The position numbers and the translations under genes were made by a program. This document shows, in pieces, positions 16,630 to 24,384 of a stretch of 30,910 nt of DNA. Each line of letters opens with the position of its first letter. Within the stretch, counting starts at the first letter, position 1. The stretch covers positions 1 through 30,910 of the forward strand of contig CAZKEF010000058.1 of NCBI GenBank assembly GCA_964551735.1. Reading direction: 5' to 3'. This DNA is from DAOUAT01 sp964551735. GTDB taxonomy: Bacteria > Chloroflexota > Anaerolineae > CG2-30-64-16. The notes below the pieces were generated by a model. The model searched no databases, had not been told where the DNA came from, and was given only the letters and a program-made list of their open reading frames with translations.

Positions 16630-18240
16630 ATGTCACATCCGTCCGACGACCTGATCCTGGTCTTTGACGCCGGCACGCAATCGGTGCGTTGCGGCCTGTT
16701 TGACGTGGCGGGGGGGCTGGCTGACTTTATCAAGCTCCCCATCCAGCCGTACTTCACCCCTGCGCCCGGTTTCGCCGAACAGCACCCCGACTACTTCTGG
16801 CGCAAGTTCTGCGAGGCCAGCCAGGCCCTGCTCGCCCGCAACCCGACCGGCCGCGGGCGCATCAAGGGCGTCACGCTGACCACCCAGCGCGGGGTGTACA
16901 TCAACCTGGGCCGCGACGGCAAACCGCTGCGCCCCGCGATCTCGTGGCTGGACCAGCGGCAGGCGGACCCCACGCGCTTCGCCCCCCTCTGGCTGGAAGG
17001 CGGGCTGAAGCTCATCGGGCTGTATGGCGTGGTGGACAAGCTGAACCGCAAGTGTTTCTCCAACTGGATCCGCCAGCACCAGCCCGACGTGTGGGCGCGC
17101 ACCCACAAGTACGTGCTGCTGTCGGGTTACTTCCACTATCAGTTGACGGGGAACTACGTCGAGTCGTTGGGCAGCAACTTCGGCTATCTGCCGATCAACC
17201 GGAAGACGTATCATTGGGCCGACAAGAACGACATCATTTGGTACGCGTTCCCCATCGAGCAGGAGAAGCTGCCCGACTTGGTCATCCAGGGCGCGGCCAT
17301 CGGCACGATCACCCGGCAGGCCGCGCTGGAGACCGGCATCCCTGAGGGCCTGCCCGTCGCGGCTGCCTCGTGCGACAAGTCGTGCGAGGTGTTGGGCAGC
17401 GGCATCCTGACCAGCGACGTCGGCTATCTCAGCTTCGGCACCTGCGCCACGGTGAACGCGGTGACGGACAAAGCGGTGGACCTGCTGCCTTACCTGCCGC
17501 CCTACCCGGCCGCGCTGCCCGGCCACTACGTCACCGAGATCCCCATAGACCGCGGTTTCTGGATGGTCAGCTGGTTCCGGGAGCAGTTCGGGCAGGCGGA
17601 AGTGCAGATCGCAGCGGAACGGGGCGTCTCGCCCGAATCGCTGTTCGAGGCGCTGATCCGCGACATCCCGCCCGGCGCGCACGGGCTGATGCTTCAGCCC
17701 TACTGGAGCCCCGACCGGGTCTACTGCGACGAATGGGGCAGGGGCGCCACCATCGGCTTCACGGATCGGCACACCCGCGGCCACCTCTACCGCGCCATCC
17801 TCGAGGGGATCATCTATGCGCTGAAGGACGGGGCCAAGATCACCACCGACAAACTGAAGCACCCCTTCCATAAGCTGCGCGTCTCGGGCGGCGGCGCGGC
17901 GAGCCAGGCCGCGCTGCAGATCACGGCCGACGTCTTCGACCTGCCAGTGGAATGCCCCAGCGTGCCTGAAACCTCAGCCCTGGGCGCGGCGATGAACGCG
18001 GCCGTGGGGCTGGGCTACTATCCCGACTACGAGGCGGCTGTGGGGGGGATGACAAGCATCCGCCGGACGATCCAGCCGATCCCGCGCAATCGCGATCTCT
18101 ATCACCATTTGTATCACCGGGTCTACCGCAAGCTGTACGGCCGGCTGGAGCCGCTCTACCGGGAGCTGCGGGACATCACGGCGCTTTTTCCGGCCGAGAT
18201 GCGGCCGCCAGCGCAAGAGGCCGATGGAGCGACACGATGA
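16630..18240 (+). CDS. FGGY-family carbohydrate kinase
   Basis: 536 residues from the ATG at 16630; GAGGG (16619-16623) is 6 bases before it, whereas it touches the other ATG at 16624. N-terminal LILVFDAGTQSVRCGLFDV is the phosphate-binding strand-turn of FGGY kinases. PAISWLDQRQ is the usual substrate-lobe motif, and LRVSGGGAASQAALQITADV with ETSALGAAMNAAVGLG forms the ATP site. It differs from classical glycerol kinase (no GTTSSR) and from AraB. It would phosphorylate a ketose, polyol or triose. The gene is 3-9 bases after the AGPS-like gene and overlaps the GlpD-like gene by ATGA, so the three proteins should be made together and act in sequence. Confidence 0.9.
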   Translation: MSHPSDDLILVFDAGTQSVRCGLFDVAGGLADFIKLPIQPYFTPAPGFAEQHPDYFWRKFCEASQALLARNPTGRGRIKGVTLTTQRGVYINLGRDGKPLRPAISWLDQRQADPTRFAPLWLEGGLKLIGLYGVVDKLNRKCFSNWIRQHQPDVWARTHKYVLLSGYFHYQLTGNYVESLGSNFGYLPINRKTYHWADKNDIIWYAFPIEQEKLPDLVIQGAAIGTITRQAALETGIPEGLPVAAASCDKSCEVLGSGILTSDVGYLSFGTCATVNAVTDKAVDLLPYLPPYPAALPGHYVTEIPIDRGFWMVSWFREQFGQAEVQIAAERGVSPESLFEALIRDIPPGAHGLMLQPYWSPDRVYCDEWGRGATIGFTDRHTRGHLYRAILEGIIYALKDGAKITTDKLKHPFHKLRVSGGGAASQAALQITADVFDLPVECPSVPETSALGAAMNAAVGLGYYPDYEAAVGGMTSIRRTIQPIPRNRDLYHHLYHRVYRKLYGRLEPLYRELRDITALFPAEMRPPAQEADGATR

Positions 18241-19868
18241 AACGGTTCATTGAAGAACACGACGGCCACACCTACGACATCATCGTCATCGGCGGTGGGA
18301 TCACCGGCGCGGCAGTGGCCTACGAGGCCGCGGCGCGCGGCTTCACCGTGGCCCTGGTGGAGAAGGGCGATTTCGGCGCGGCGACGTCGGCCGCCACCTC
18401 GAAGCTGATACACGGCGGGCTGCGCTACCTGGCGAACTTCGAGCTCAAGCTCGTGCGCGAATCCCTGGCCGAGCGCAAGACGCTGGAGAACATCGCGCCC
18501 AACCTGGTGTACCCGCTGCCCTTCCTGGTGCCGCTGCACAACACCAGGGCGCGTAGCAAGTGGGTCATCGAGCCGGGGATGATCCTCTATGACCTGCTGT
18601 CGTACGACAAGGGCTTTACCTGGGATCGCAGCAAGCGGCTCCCGCTGCACCGCTACCTGTCCGCGGCGAAGGTGCGCGAGCTGGAGCCGGTGGTGAAACC
18701 CGAAGGGTTGACGGGCGCAGTGCTCTACTACGACTGCGCCAACCCATCGCCCGAACGGCTGACGCTGGCCTTCATCAAGTCCGCGGTCAAGCACGGCGCG
18801 GCCGCGGCGAACTACGCCAAAGTGGAGGATTTCATCCGCGCGGGCCAGCGGATCACCGGCGTCGTCGTGCGCGATCTGCTGACCGGGACCACGCACGCGC
18901 TGAACGGCCGCGTCACCATCAACTGCGGCGGGCCGTGGGCGGATCTGCTGCTGGACGTGGCGCGCGGCAAGCCGGGGCCGCAGCACGTGCGGCGCTCGGA
19001 GGGCATCCACATCATCACGCGCAGCTTGTCGCACGGCCACGCCATCGGTGGATTGACGCCCGACGGCCGGCCGTGCAACATCATCCCCTGGCGCGGCCAC
19101 TCGCTGATCGGCACCACCGACCGCGCCTATGCCGGCGACCCGGACGCGTGGGCCGTGACGCGTGAGAAGATCAAGGCGTACATCGCCGAGGTTAACGCCG
19201 CGTTCGGCGATCCGAACCTGGTGTGCTACTCGGACGTCCTCTACGCCTACGGCGGGCTGCGGCCATTGGTCGAGGATGAAACCAAAGACGTTTACCGTAC
19301 CTCGCGGCGCTACGAGATCTACGACAACGAAGCTGACGGGCTGCCGGGGCTGATCACGGTGGAGGGCGGCAAATACACCACCAGCCGCCGGCTGGCCGAG
19401 AACGTGCTGAACACCGTGGCCAGGAAGCAGGGAGGCCGGCCGCGCAACGGGCTGACCGCCCGGGTCCACCTGGCCGGCTGCGAGATCCGCGCCCTGGACG
19501 CGTTCCTGGCCGAGGCGCAGGCCGCGTATCCCGATTTCCCGCCCGCGACGGTGGATTCGGCCGCGCGGAACTATGGGACGGCGTATCGCACGGTGCTGGA
19601 CCTGGCGCGGGGTGACAAACGGTACGCTGAACCGCTGACCGCCGACGGCGAGTTGGCCGCACAGGTGGTGGTGGCCGTCCGCGACGAGATGGCGCGCACG
19701 TTGGCCGACATCCTGCTCCGGCGCACCGGCATTGGGACCCTGGGTCATCCGGGCGCGCAGGCGCTGGAGACCGTGGCAGCCATCGCTGCGGAGGAGCTCG
19801 GCTGGAGCTCCGCACGTACCGAGGCCGAGTTGGCCGCTGCCGAGCGGGCGCTGGCGGTGCCGCGGTAG
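18237..19868 (+). CDS. GlpD/GlpA-like FAD-dependent (glycerol-3-phosphate) dehydrogenase
   Basis: 543 residues. The Rossmann FAD motif is IIVIGGGITGAAVAYEAAAR (GxGxxG at 19-24), followed by the family motif ATSKLIHGGLRYLANFE. IIPWRGHSLIGTTDRAYAGD and VEGGKYTTSRRLAENV are typical of GlpA/GlpD. The C-terminal helical domain (about 390-535) is present. It would oxidise glycerol-3-phosphate or a similar polyol phosphate to a keto-phosphate, passing electrons to quinone at the membrane surface. ATGA overlap with the kinase suggests that the kinase product is its substrate. Because the kinase is not a standard GlpK, the true substrate may be a different phosphorylated polyol. Last gene of the operon; hairpin repeats follow. 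Confidence 0.88.
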   Translation: MKRFIEEHDGHTYDIIVIGGGITGAAVAYEAAARGFTVALVEKGDFGAATSAATSKLIHGGLRYLANFELKLVRESLAERKTLENIAPNLVYPLPFLVPLHNTRARSKWVIEPGMILYDLLSYDKGFTWDRSKRLPLHRYLSAAKVRELEPVVKPEGLTGAVLYYDCANPSPERLTLAFIKSAVKHGAAAANYAKVEDFIRAGQRITGVVVRDLLTGTTHALNGRVTINCGGPWADLLLDVARGKPGPQHVRRSEGIHIITRSLSHGHAIGGLTPDGRPCNIIPWRGHSLIGTTDRAYAGDPDAWAVTREKIKAYIAEVNAAFGDPNLVCYSDVLYAYGGLRPLVEDETKDVYRTSRRYEIYDNEADGLPGLITVEGGKYTTSRRLAENVLNTVARKQGGRPRNGLTARVHLAGCEIRALDAFLAEAQAAYPDFPPATVDSAARNYGTAYRTVLDLARGDKRYAEPLTADGELAAQVVVAVRDEMARTLADILLRRTGIGTLGHPGAQALETVAAIAAEELGWSSARTEAELAAAERALAVPR

Positions 19869-19931
19869 GGACAGGCCTTGCATCTGCCCCGGCGGCTTTG
19901 GCCGGCATTCGCTCGGCGTTGGTGACCAACT

Positions 19932-19956
19932 GTAGGGGTGGGGTCCCCCATCCTAC
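19932..19956. repeat. Hairpin repeat downstream of the GlpD-like gene
   Basis: GTAGGGGTGGGG, two bases, then CCCCATCCTAC: a near-perfect inverted repeat with one bulge. The GTAGGG...CCTAC ends resemble the hairpin at 27140-27164, suggesting a family of REP-like intergenic repeats. It could also help end transcription, but no T-tract follows. Confidence 0.65.
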
Positions 19957-19990
19957 GCCCTGTCTGCGCCCTTCGCGGCCGCAAACCGTG

Positions 19991-20041
19991 CCGTCGGCTG
20001 CGCCCGCGCCGCCTCGACCCGCGCCGGATCGCAGCCGACGG
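19991..20041. repeat. 12-bp inverted repeat with 27-base loop
   Basis: CCGTCGGCTGCG (19991-20002) and CGCAGCCGACGG (20030-20041) are exact reverse complements. AAACCGT before the left arm and GTTT after the right arm could extend the stem with a small bulge. Function unknown; the right arm touches the iolB-like fragment. Confidence 0.7.
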
Positions 20042-20117
20042 TTTCGACAGCGAAGACTACACTATCTTCATGACCCTGAAAGGCTATCACACCACTAACA
20101 GCGCGTCCGCCTACACC
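20040..20117 (+). pseudogene. iolB-like gene fragment
   Basis: Twenty-six codons read GFDSEDYTIFMTL then KGYHTTNSASAYT, aligning with IolB residues ending ILMAPKGYHTTNSAPGYT. At DNA level 20079-20105 differs from 9909-9935 at one of 27 bases. The rest of the gene is missing, and the frame has no start signal. It is a relic of an iolB-type gene, probably of recent origin given the DNA identity. Confidence 0.65.
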
Positions 20118-20264
20118 CGTCGTCGGTCATCTGTCGTTCGTCATCGGTGACGAGTGCAGCTCAAGCGATGCACATTTGTTTTCCGCTGAAGGGTATCCTG
20201 CTTGCCCATAGGATCTCCCGCCTGTGTCAGGCCGGATGACCACCTTGAGATAGGAGATGCTGCG

Positions 20265-21254
20265 ATGTCCCTACCTGTCATCGTATCTGCCCCAGCTCTG
20301 CCCAACCTCCCGTGGGAAGAGCGGCCCACCGGCTCCAGCGAGGTCATTTGGCGCTACAACTGCAATCCGATCATCGGGCGCCATGCCATCCCCAACGCCA
20401 ATAGCATTTTCAACAGCGCGGTCGTGCCCTTCGGGGACGGTTTCGCCGGCGTCTTTCGCGTTGACGATCGACGCCACCAGATGCAGATCCATGCCGGTTT
20501 CAGCGATGATGCCCTGGCCTGGCGCATTGACCCGGAACCGATCCGGTTCGCCTGCGACGACGCTGACCTTGGCCGCGTGGTGTACCGCTACGATCCGCGC
20601 GTGGTCCGACTGGAAGACCGCTACTATGTCACCTGGTGCAACGGCTATCACGGGCCGACCATCGGCGTCGGCTATACCGACGATTTCCGGACCTTCTATC
20701 AGTTGGAGAACGCCTTCCTGCCGTACAACCGCAACGGCGTGCTCTTCCCGCGGCGCATCCGGGGCAAGTACGCCATGCTCAGCCGCCCCAGTGACACCGG
20801 CCACACCCCCTTCGGCGACATTTTCTACAGCGAAAGCCCCGATTTGACCCATTGGGGCCATCACCGCTTCGTCATGGGGCCGGCGGGCGGGTGGCAGAGC
20901 ACCAAGGTGGGCGCGGGGCCGGCGCCCATCGAGACGAGCGAGGGCTGGCTGCTCTTCTATCACGGCGTCATCACCCAGTGCAACGGCTATATCTATCGCT
21001 TCGGCGCGGCGCTGCTCGATCTGGAGCAGCCGTGGAAGGTCATCTATCGCACGGCGCCCTACTTGATGGGCCCGGAGATGTTCTACGAACAAGTGGGCGA
21101 TACCTCCAACGTCGTCTTCCCCTGCGCCGCACTGGTGGATGCGCCGGCCGGCCGCATCGCCATCTACTACGGCGCCGCCGATACGGTCACCGGTCTGGCC
21201 TTCTGCGTTGCCGATGAGGTGATCGCCTTCCTGAAACAGCATTCGGCAGTTTAG
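20265..21254 (+). CDS. GH130 beta-1,4-mannoside phosphorylase
   Basis: 329 residues from the ATG at 20265, chosen because AGGAGA (20252-20257) is 7 bases upstream; the frame opens earlier at 20202 without a site. The five-bladed propeller family GH130 is shown by NPIIGR, ANSIFNSAVVPFGDGFAGVF, and RYDPRV, where Asp110 corresponds to the proton-donor Asp of characterised members, with late GDTSNVVFPCA. GH130 enzymes cleave beta-mannosides with phosphate to give mannose-1-phosphate. Length and the partner gene suggest a mannooligosaccharide phosphorylase acting on beta-1,4-mannooligosaccharides in the cytoplasm. No signal peptide. It starts the mannan-oligosaccharide operon; other GH130 specificities (mannosyl-GlcNAc) cannot be excluded. 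Confidence 0.85.
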   Translation: MSLPVIVSAPALPNLPWEERPTGSSEVIWRYNCNPIIGRHAIPNANSIFNSAVVPFGDGFAGVFRVDDRRHQMQIHAGFSDDALAWRIDPEPIRFACDDADLGRVVYRYDPRVVRLEDRYYVTWCNGYHGPTIGVGYTDDFRTFYQLENAFLPYNRNGVLFPRRIRGKYAMLSRPSDTGHTPFGDIFYSESPDLTHWGHHRFVMGPAGGWQSTKVGAGPAPIETSEGWLLFYHGVITQCNGYIYRFGAALLDLEQPWKVIYRTAPYLMGPEMFYEQVGDTSNVVFPCAALVDAPAGRIAIYYGAADTVTGLAFCVADEVIAFLKQHSAV

Positions 21255-21278
21255 CACTGACGAATCGAGGGCAAAGCT

Positions 21279-22454
21279 ATGTTTGATCCATTTGAAAACC
21301 GCCTGACGCGGCTGGCTGCGCAGCACCTGGCTCTGATCACCCGGCCCAACGAGCTTGATCTGGCTTGGGACAACGGCATCTACCGGCGCTACCGCTACCC
21401 GGTGATCACGGCGGCCCACGCGCCCCTGGCCTGGCGATTCGACCTGAACCCGGCTACCAACCCCTATCTGCTGGAGCGGATCGGCGTAAACGCCGCGTTC
21501 AACGCCGGCGCCGTCGAAGTGGACGGCCGGGTGCTCCTGGTCCTGCGCGTTGAAGGGTGGGATCGCAAGTCGTTCTTTGCCGTGGCCGAGAGCATGAGCG
21601 GCGTGGATGGCTTCTGCTTCTGGGACGAGCCCATCGTCATGCCGGAGACGGCGGACCCGGACACCAACGTCTACGACATGCGGGTGGTCCAGCACGAGGA
21701 CGGGTGGATCTACGGCATCTTTTGCACCGAGCGCAAGGATCCCGCCGCGCTGCCCGGCGATCTGAGCAGCGCGGTGGCCCAGGCCGCCATCGCTCGGACC
21801 AGGGATCTGGTGGCCTGGGAGCGCCTGCCCGACCTGGTGACGCGTTCGCCGCAGCAGCGCAACGTCGTGCTCCACCCGGAGTTCGTTGACGGCAAATACG
21901 CGTTCTACACCCGGCCGCAGGATGATTTCATCTCCGCGGGCAGCGGCGGCGGCATCGGCTGGGGGTTGAGCGAGCGCATGGATCCGGCCGTGATCGAGCA
22001 CGAGCTTGTCATCGAGCCCCGGCAGTACCACACCATCAAGGAAGCCAAGAACGGCGAAGGGCCAGCGCCTCTCAAGACGTCGCAGGGGTGGTTGCACCTA
22101 GCGCACGGCGTGCGCAACACCGCGGCCGGCCTGCGCTACGTGCTCTACCTCTACCTGAGCGAGCTGGCGCGGCCGTGGGTGGTCACGCACCGGCCGGCCG
22201 GCTACTTCATCGCGCCCGAGGGCGAGGAGCGCGTCGGCGACGTGTCCAACGTGGTTTTTTCCAACGGCTGGGTGGCCCGCGGCGACGGCACGGTGCTGAT
22301 CTACTACGCGTCGTCCGACACCCGGATGCACGTCGCCATCTCCACGGTGGAGCGGCTGCTGGATTACGTGATGAACACGCCGGAGGATGGCTTGCGCTCG
22401 GCGGCCAGCGTGCAGCAGCGCATCGCCCTAATCCGGCGAAATCGGGCGCAGTGA
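21279..22454 (+). CDS. 4-O-beta-D-mannosyl-D-glucose phosphorylase (GH130)
   Basis: 391 residues, the typical size of this enzyme (Bacteroides fragilis and Ruminococcus albus type). Strongly characteristic blocks: ERIGVNAAFNAGAVEVDGR, RVEGWDRKSFFAVAES, NVYDMRV with catalytic Asp133, EDGWIYGIFCTERKDP, SPQQRNVVLHPEFVDGKYAF, YTRPQDDFI and LHLAHGVRNTAAGLRYVLY. It splits mannosylglucose with phosphate into alpha-mannose-1-phosphate and glucose in the cytoplasm. GAGGG is 7 bases before the ATG. It follows the first GH130 gene by 24 bases and precedes the epimerase by one base, completing the known pathway order. No oddities seen. Confidence 0.93.
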   Translation: MFDPFENRLTRLAAQHLALITRPNELDLAWDNGIYRRYRYPVITAAHAPLAWRFDLNPATNPYLLERIGVNAAFNAGAVEVDGRVLLVLRVEGWDRKSFFAVAESMSGVDGFCFWDEPIVMPETADPDTNVYDMRVVQHEDGWIYGIFCTERKDPAALPGDLSSAVAQAAIARTRDLVAWERLPDLVTRSPQQRNVVLHPEFVDGKYAFYTRPQDDFISAGSGGGIGWGLSERMDPAVIEHELVIEPRQYHTIKEAKNGEGPAPLKTSQGWLHLAHGVRNTAAGLRYVLYLYLSELARPWVVTHRPAGYFIAPEGEERVGDVSNVVFSNGWVARGDGTVLIYYASSDTRMHVAISTVERLLDYVMNTPEDGLRSAASVQQRIALIRRNRAQ

Positions 22455-22455
22455 C

Positions 22456-23652
22456 GTGGATGCCGCAGCCTGGCGCCAACGCCTCGAATACGAGCTCACC
22501 GGCAACATCTTGCCGTTCTGGGCGACGTACACGGTGGATGAAGAGAACGGCGGCTTCTACGGCGCGCTGACCAACGACCTGCAGGTGTTGAACGACGCGC
22601 CCCGGTCGGCGGTGCTCACCGCGCGCATCCTGTGGACCTTCGCCGCGGCGTATCGGACCACCGGCGAGGAGTGTTACGGGGCCATCGCGCGCCGGGCCTA
22701 CGACTATATCCTGGCGTACTTCCGCGATCCGGTGCACAGCGGTGTCTACTGGGCGGTGGACCGGCACGGTCAGCCGGTGGACGACCGTAAGCACGCCTAT
22801 GCCCAGGCTTTCGCTATCTACGGCCTGGCGGAGCACCACCGCGCCACCGGCGATCCCACGGCGCTGGCCGAGGCGCAGACGCTGTTCCGGCTGCTCGAGG
22901 CGCACCTGTACGACGCGGCGAACGGCGGCTACGTCGAGTGCTGCACGCGGGCGTGGGGGGCGCTCAACGACATGCGACTCAGCGCGGTGGACGTCAACTC
23001 GCGCAAATCTATGAATACGCTGCTGCACATCATGGAGGCCTACACCAACCTGCTGCGCGCCTGGGATGACGCCGGGCTGCGCGCGCAGCTCAAGGGGCTG
23101 ATCCAGGTCTTCTTCGATCACGTGATTGACCCCGAGGCGCATCGTTTCCGCCTCTTTTTCGATGACCGTTGGAATTGGGCGCATCTGAGCACGATGATCT
23201 CTTACGGCCACGACATCGAGGGGAGTTGGCTGCTGGTCGAGGCCGCCGAGGTTCTGGGCGACGCCGGCCTGCTGGTGCGCGCCCGCGCCGAGGCGGTGGC
23301 GATGGCCGATGCGGTGCTGCGCGCGGGCCTCAACCCGGACGGCAGCATCCGCTACGAGTCGGGCGGGTACGGCGAACGGGCAGACCAGAAGCACTGGTGG
23401 GCGCACGCGGAAGCGGTGGTGGGGTTCTTCAACGCCTATCAGATCTCGGGCGAGGCGCGCTTTGCCGACGCCGCGCACGCGGTGTGGGCATACATTGACG
23501 CCAGGTTCGTGGATCGCATCCACGGCGACTGGTTCAAGGTGCTGGATGCCGCGAGCGCGCCCCTGCCCGATCAACCCAAGGTCGGGCCTTGGGAATGCCC
23601 CTATCACCACAGCCGCATGTGCTTTGAAATGCTGGCGCGGTTGAGAATGTGA
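22456..23652 (+). CDS. Cellobiose 2-epimerase (AGE superfamily)
   Basis: 398 residues from a GTG one base after the previous stop; translation is presumably coupled since no strong ribosome site is present. (alpha/alpha)6-barrel fold with the family catalytic set: Arg57 in LTARILW, His191 and Glu194 in MNTLLHIMEAYTN, His252 and Glu255 in SYGHDIEGSWLLVEAA, and His384 in WECPYHHSRMCFE. His252 and His384 correspond to the two base/acid His of characterised cellobiose 2-epimerases. It turns beta-1,4-mannobiose into mannosylglucose, the substrate of the preceding phosphorylase; cellobiose is the assay substrate that names the family. Last gene of the operon. Confidence 0.92.
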   Translation: MDAAAWRQRLEYELTGNILPFWATYTVDEENGGFYGALTNDLQVLNDAPRSAVLTARILWTFAAAYRTTGEECYGAIARRAYDYILAYFRDPVHSGVYWAVDRHGQPVDDRKHAYAQAFAIYGLAEHHRATGDPTALAEAQTLFRLLEAHLYDAANGGYVECCTRAWGALNDMRLSAVDVNSRKSMNTLLHIMEAYTNLLRAWDDAGLRAQLKGLIQVFFDHVIDPEAHRFRLFFDDRWNWAHLSTMISYGHDIEGSWLLVEAAEVLGDAGLLVRARAEAVAMADAVLRAGLNPDGSIRYESGGYGERADQKHWWAHAEAVVGFFNAYQISGEARFADAAHAVWAYIDARFVDRIHGDWFKVLDAASAPLPDQPKVGPWECPYHHSRMCFEMLARLRM

Positions 23653-23676
23653 GCGCGTCCTTGCGGAGCAACCGGT

Positions 23677-23847
23677 CTATTCTGTTGCTTCAGGGTGCCG
23701 CGCACGCAGACCCTGAAGCGCTGATCGGCGGGCCGCCGCGTTCATCTCTCCCAGCATTTCCAGCTTGCGAGCGACAGAGGCGCGACGCAGCAGATTGATG
23801 AGAACCTGTTCCGCCTCGGCTTCCGTGTCAGAGAACAGCAACGTCAT
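23677..23847 (-). CDS. Small conserved-looking hypothetical protein, possibly truncated
   Basis: 56 codons from ATG at 23847-23845 to TAG at 23679-23677, convergent with the epimerase gene. GAGGTGA sits a few bases upstream of the ATG, and an extended -10 (23915-23907, minus strand) lies about 60 bases upstream. The product begins MTLLFSDTEAEAEQVLINLL and continues RRASVARKLEMLGEMNAAAR, ending LRARHPEATE. From memory this resembles a short uncharacterised family of Chloroflexota (DT.PEAE..L..LLR....RKL....MN....LA..GLR.RHP), whose members continue another 30-50 residues. In another frame after the stop, DRLLRKDAL can be read, so a frameshift may have shortened it. Function unknown; not part of the mannan operon. 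Confidence 0.55.
   Translation of the reverse strand: MTLLFSDTEAEAEQVLINLLRRASVARKLEMLGEMNAAARRSALQGLRARHPEATE
23687..23719. repeat. 10-bp inverted repeat, possible convergent terminator
   Basis: GCTTCAGGGT (23687-23696), 13 bases, ACCCTGAAGC (23710-23719). It lies 35 bases after the epimerase stop and inside the end of the minus-strand small gene. No T-run follows on the plus strand, so a terminator role is only possible. Confidence 0.5.
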
Positions 23848-23906
23848 TGTGACTTCACCTCATTTATCTCCGTCGATGAAGAATGAGTCATCTCTTCGGC
23901 ACATGC

Positions 23907-23915
23907 ATTATCCCA
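23907..23915 (-). promoter_or_regulatory. Extended -10 promoter for the minus-strand small gene
   Basis: Read on the minus strand: TGGGATAAT, a TGn extension with -10 GATAAT, about 60 bases upstream of the small gene's ATG. No clear -35. Confidence 0.45.
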
Positions 23916-24011
23916 TATACCACGCGTCACTCCATCCTTCGCGGCCGACCGAAGGTGGATCGCCTCCGCGATGTGCGCGGGCTGGATGCGCTCTGACAAG
24001 GAGAGATTCTG

Positions 24012-24262
24012 ATGCGCAAGTTGTATGTCCTGCCCATCCTACTGGTGACCCTATCGCTGGTTCTCAGTGCCCGCCGATCCTGACCCAGCTCCCGGTGCCC
24101 CCCCAGGTTGTCGCGAAGCCAGGTCGGCTTCGCCGGGCTGACCGTCGCCCCAGACATCCCGGCCGACTGGCCCGAGTTTAGCGTGACCCGCCAGTGGCGC
24201 GGCGCGTCGGCTCGGTAACGCTCAACGGCCAGTCGGCGCAGTTTCCGCTCCCGTCGCAGTAG
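24012..24262 (+). pseudogene. Frameshifted lipoprotein gene remnant
   Basis: AAGGAGAG lies just before an ATG that opens a good signal peptide, MRKLYVLPILLVTLSLVLSA. The frame then stops at 24081-24083. Shifting frame at 24068 gives Cys directly after LSA (a lipobox LSAC) and CPPILTQLPVPPQVVAKPG. The first frame again reads VGFAGLTVAPDIPADWPEFS, VTRQWRG from 24123, and the second frame gives GSVTLNGQSAQFPLPSQ before a stop at 24260-24262. At least two frame changes are needed to make one protein. A small secreted lipoprotein with a beta-rich C-terminus is inferred; the family is not recognised. Sequencing errors are an alternative. Confidence 0.5.
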
Positions 24263-24300
24263 GAGAGGTCGGTGAACGACGTCGTAGTTCTGATGGGGTC

Positions 24301-24329
24301 TTGACAAACAGGGTGAAATCATGTATTCT
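24301..24329 (+). promoter_or_regulatory. Sigma70-type promoter of the ROK repressor gene
   Basis: -35 TTGACA (24301-24306), 17-base spacer, -10 TATTCT (24324-24329). TAAGCTTA at 24336-24343 is a short palindrome at the predicted start, a possible autoregulatory site. Confidence 0.75.
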
Positions 24330-24384
24330 TTCTAAGTAAGCTTAACTAATGAAGTTTTCGCCCCGCTCCTGGAGTCATGACGCG

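Noticed and set aside
18156..19883. Minus-strand open frame (575 codons) over the GlpD-like gene
   Set aside because: Shadow of a well-conserved plus-strand gene; composition biased and no motifs.
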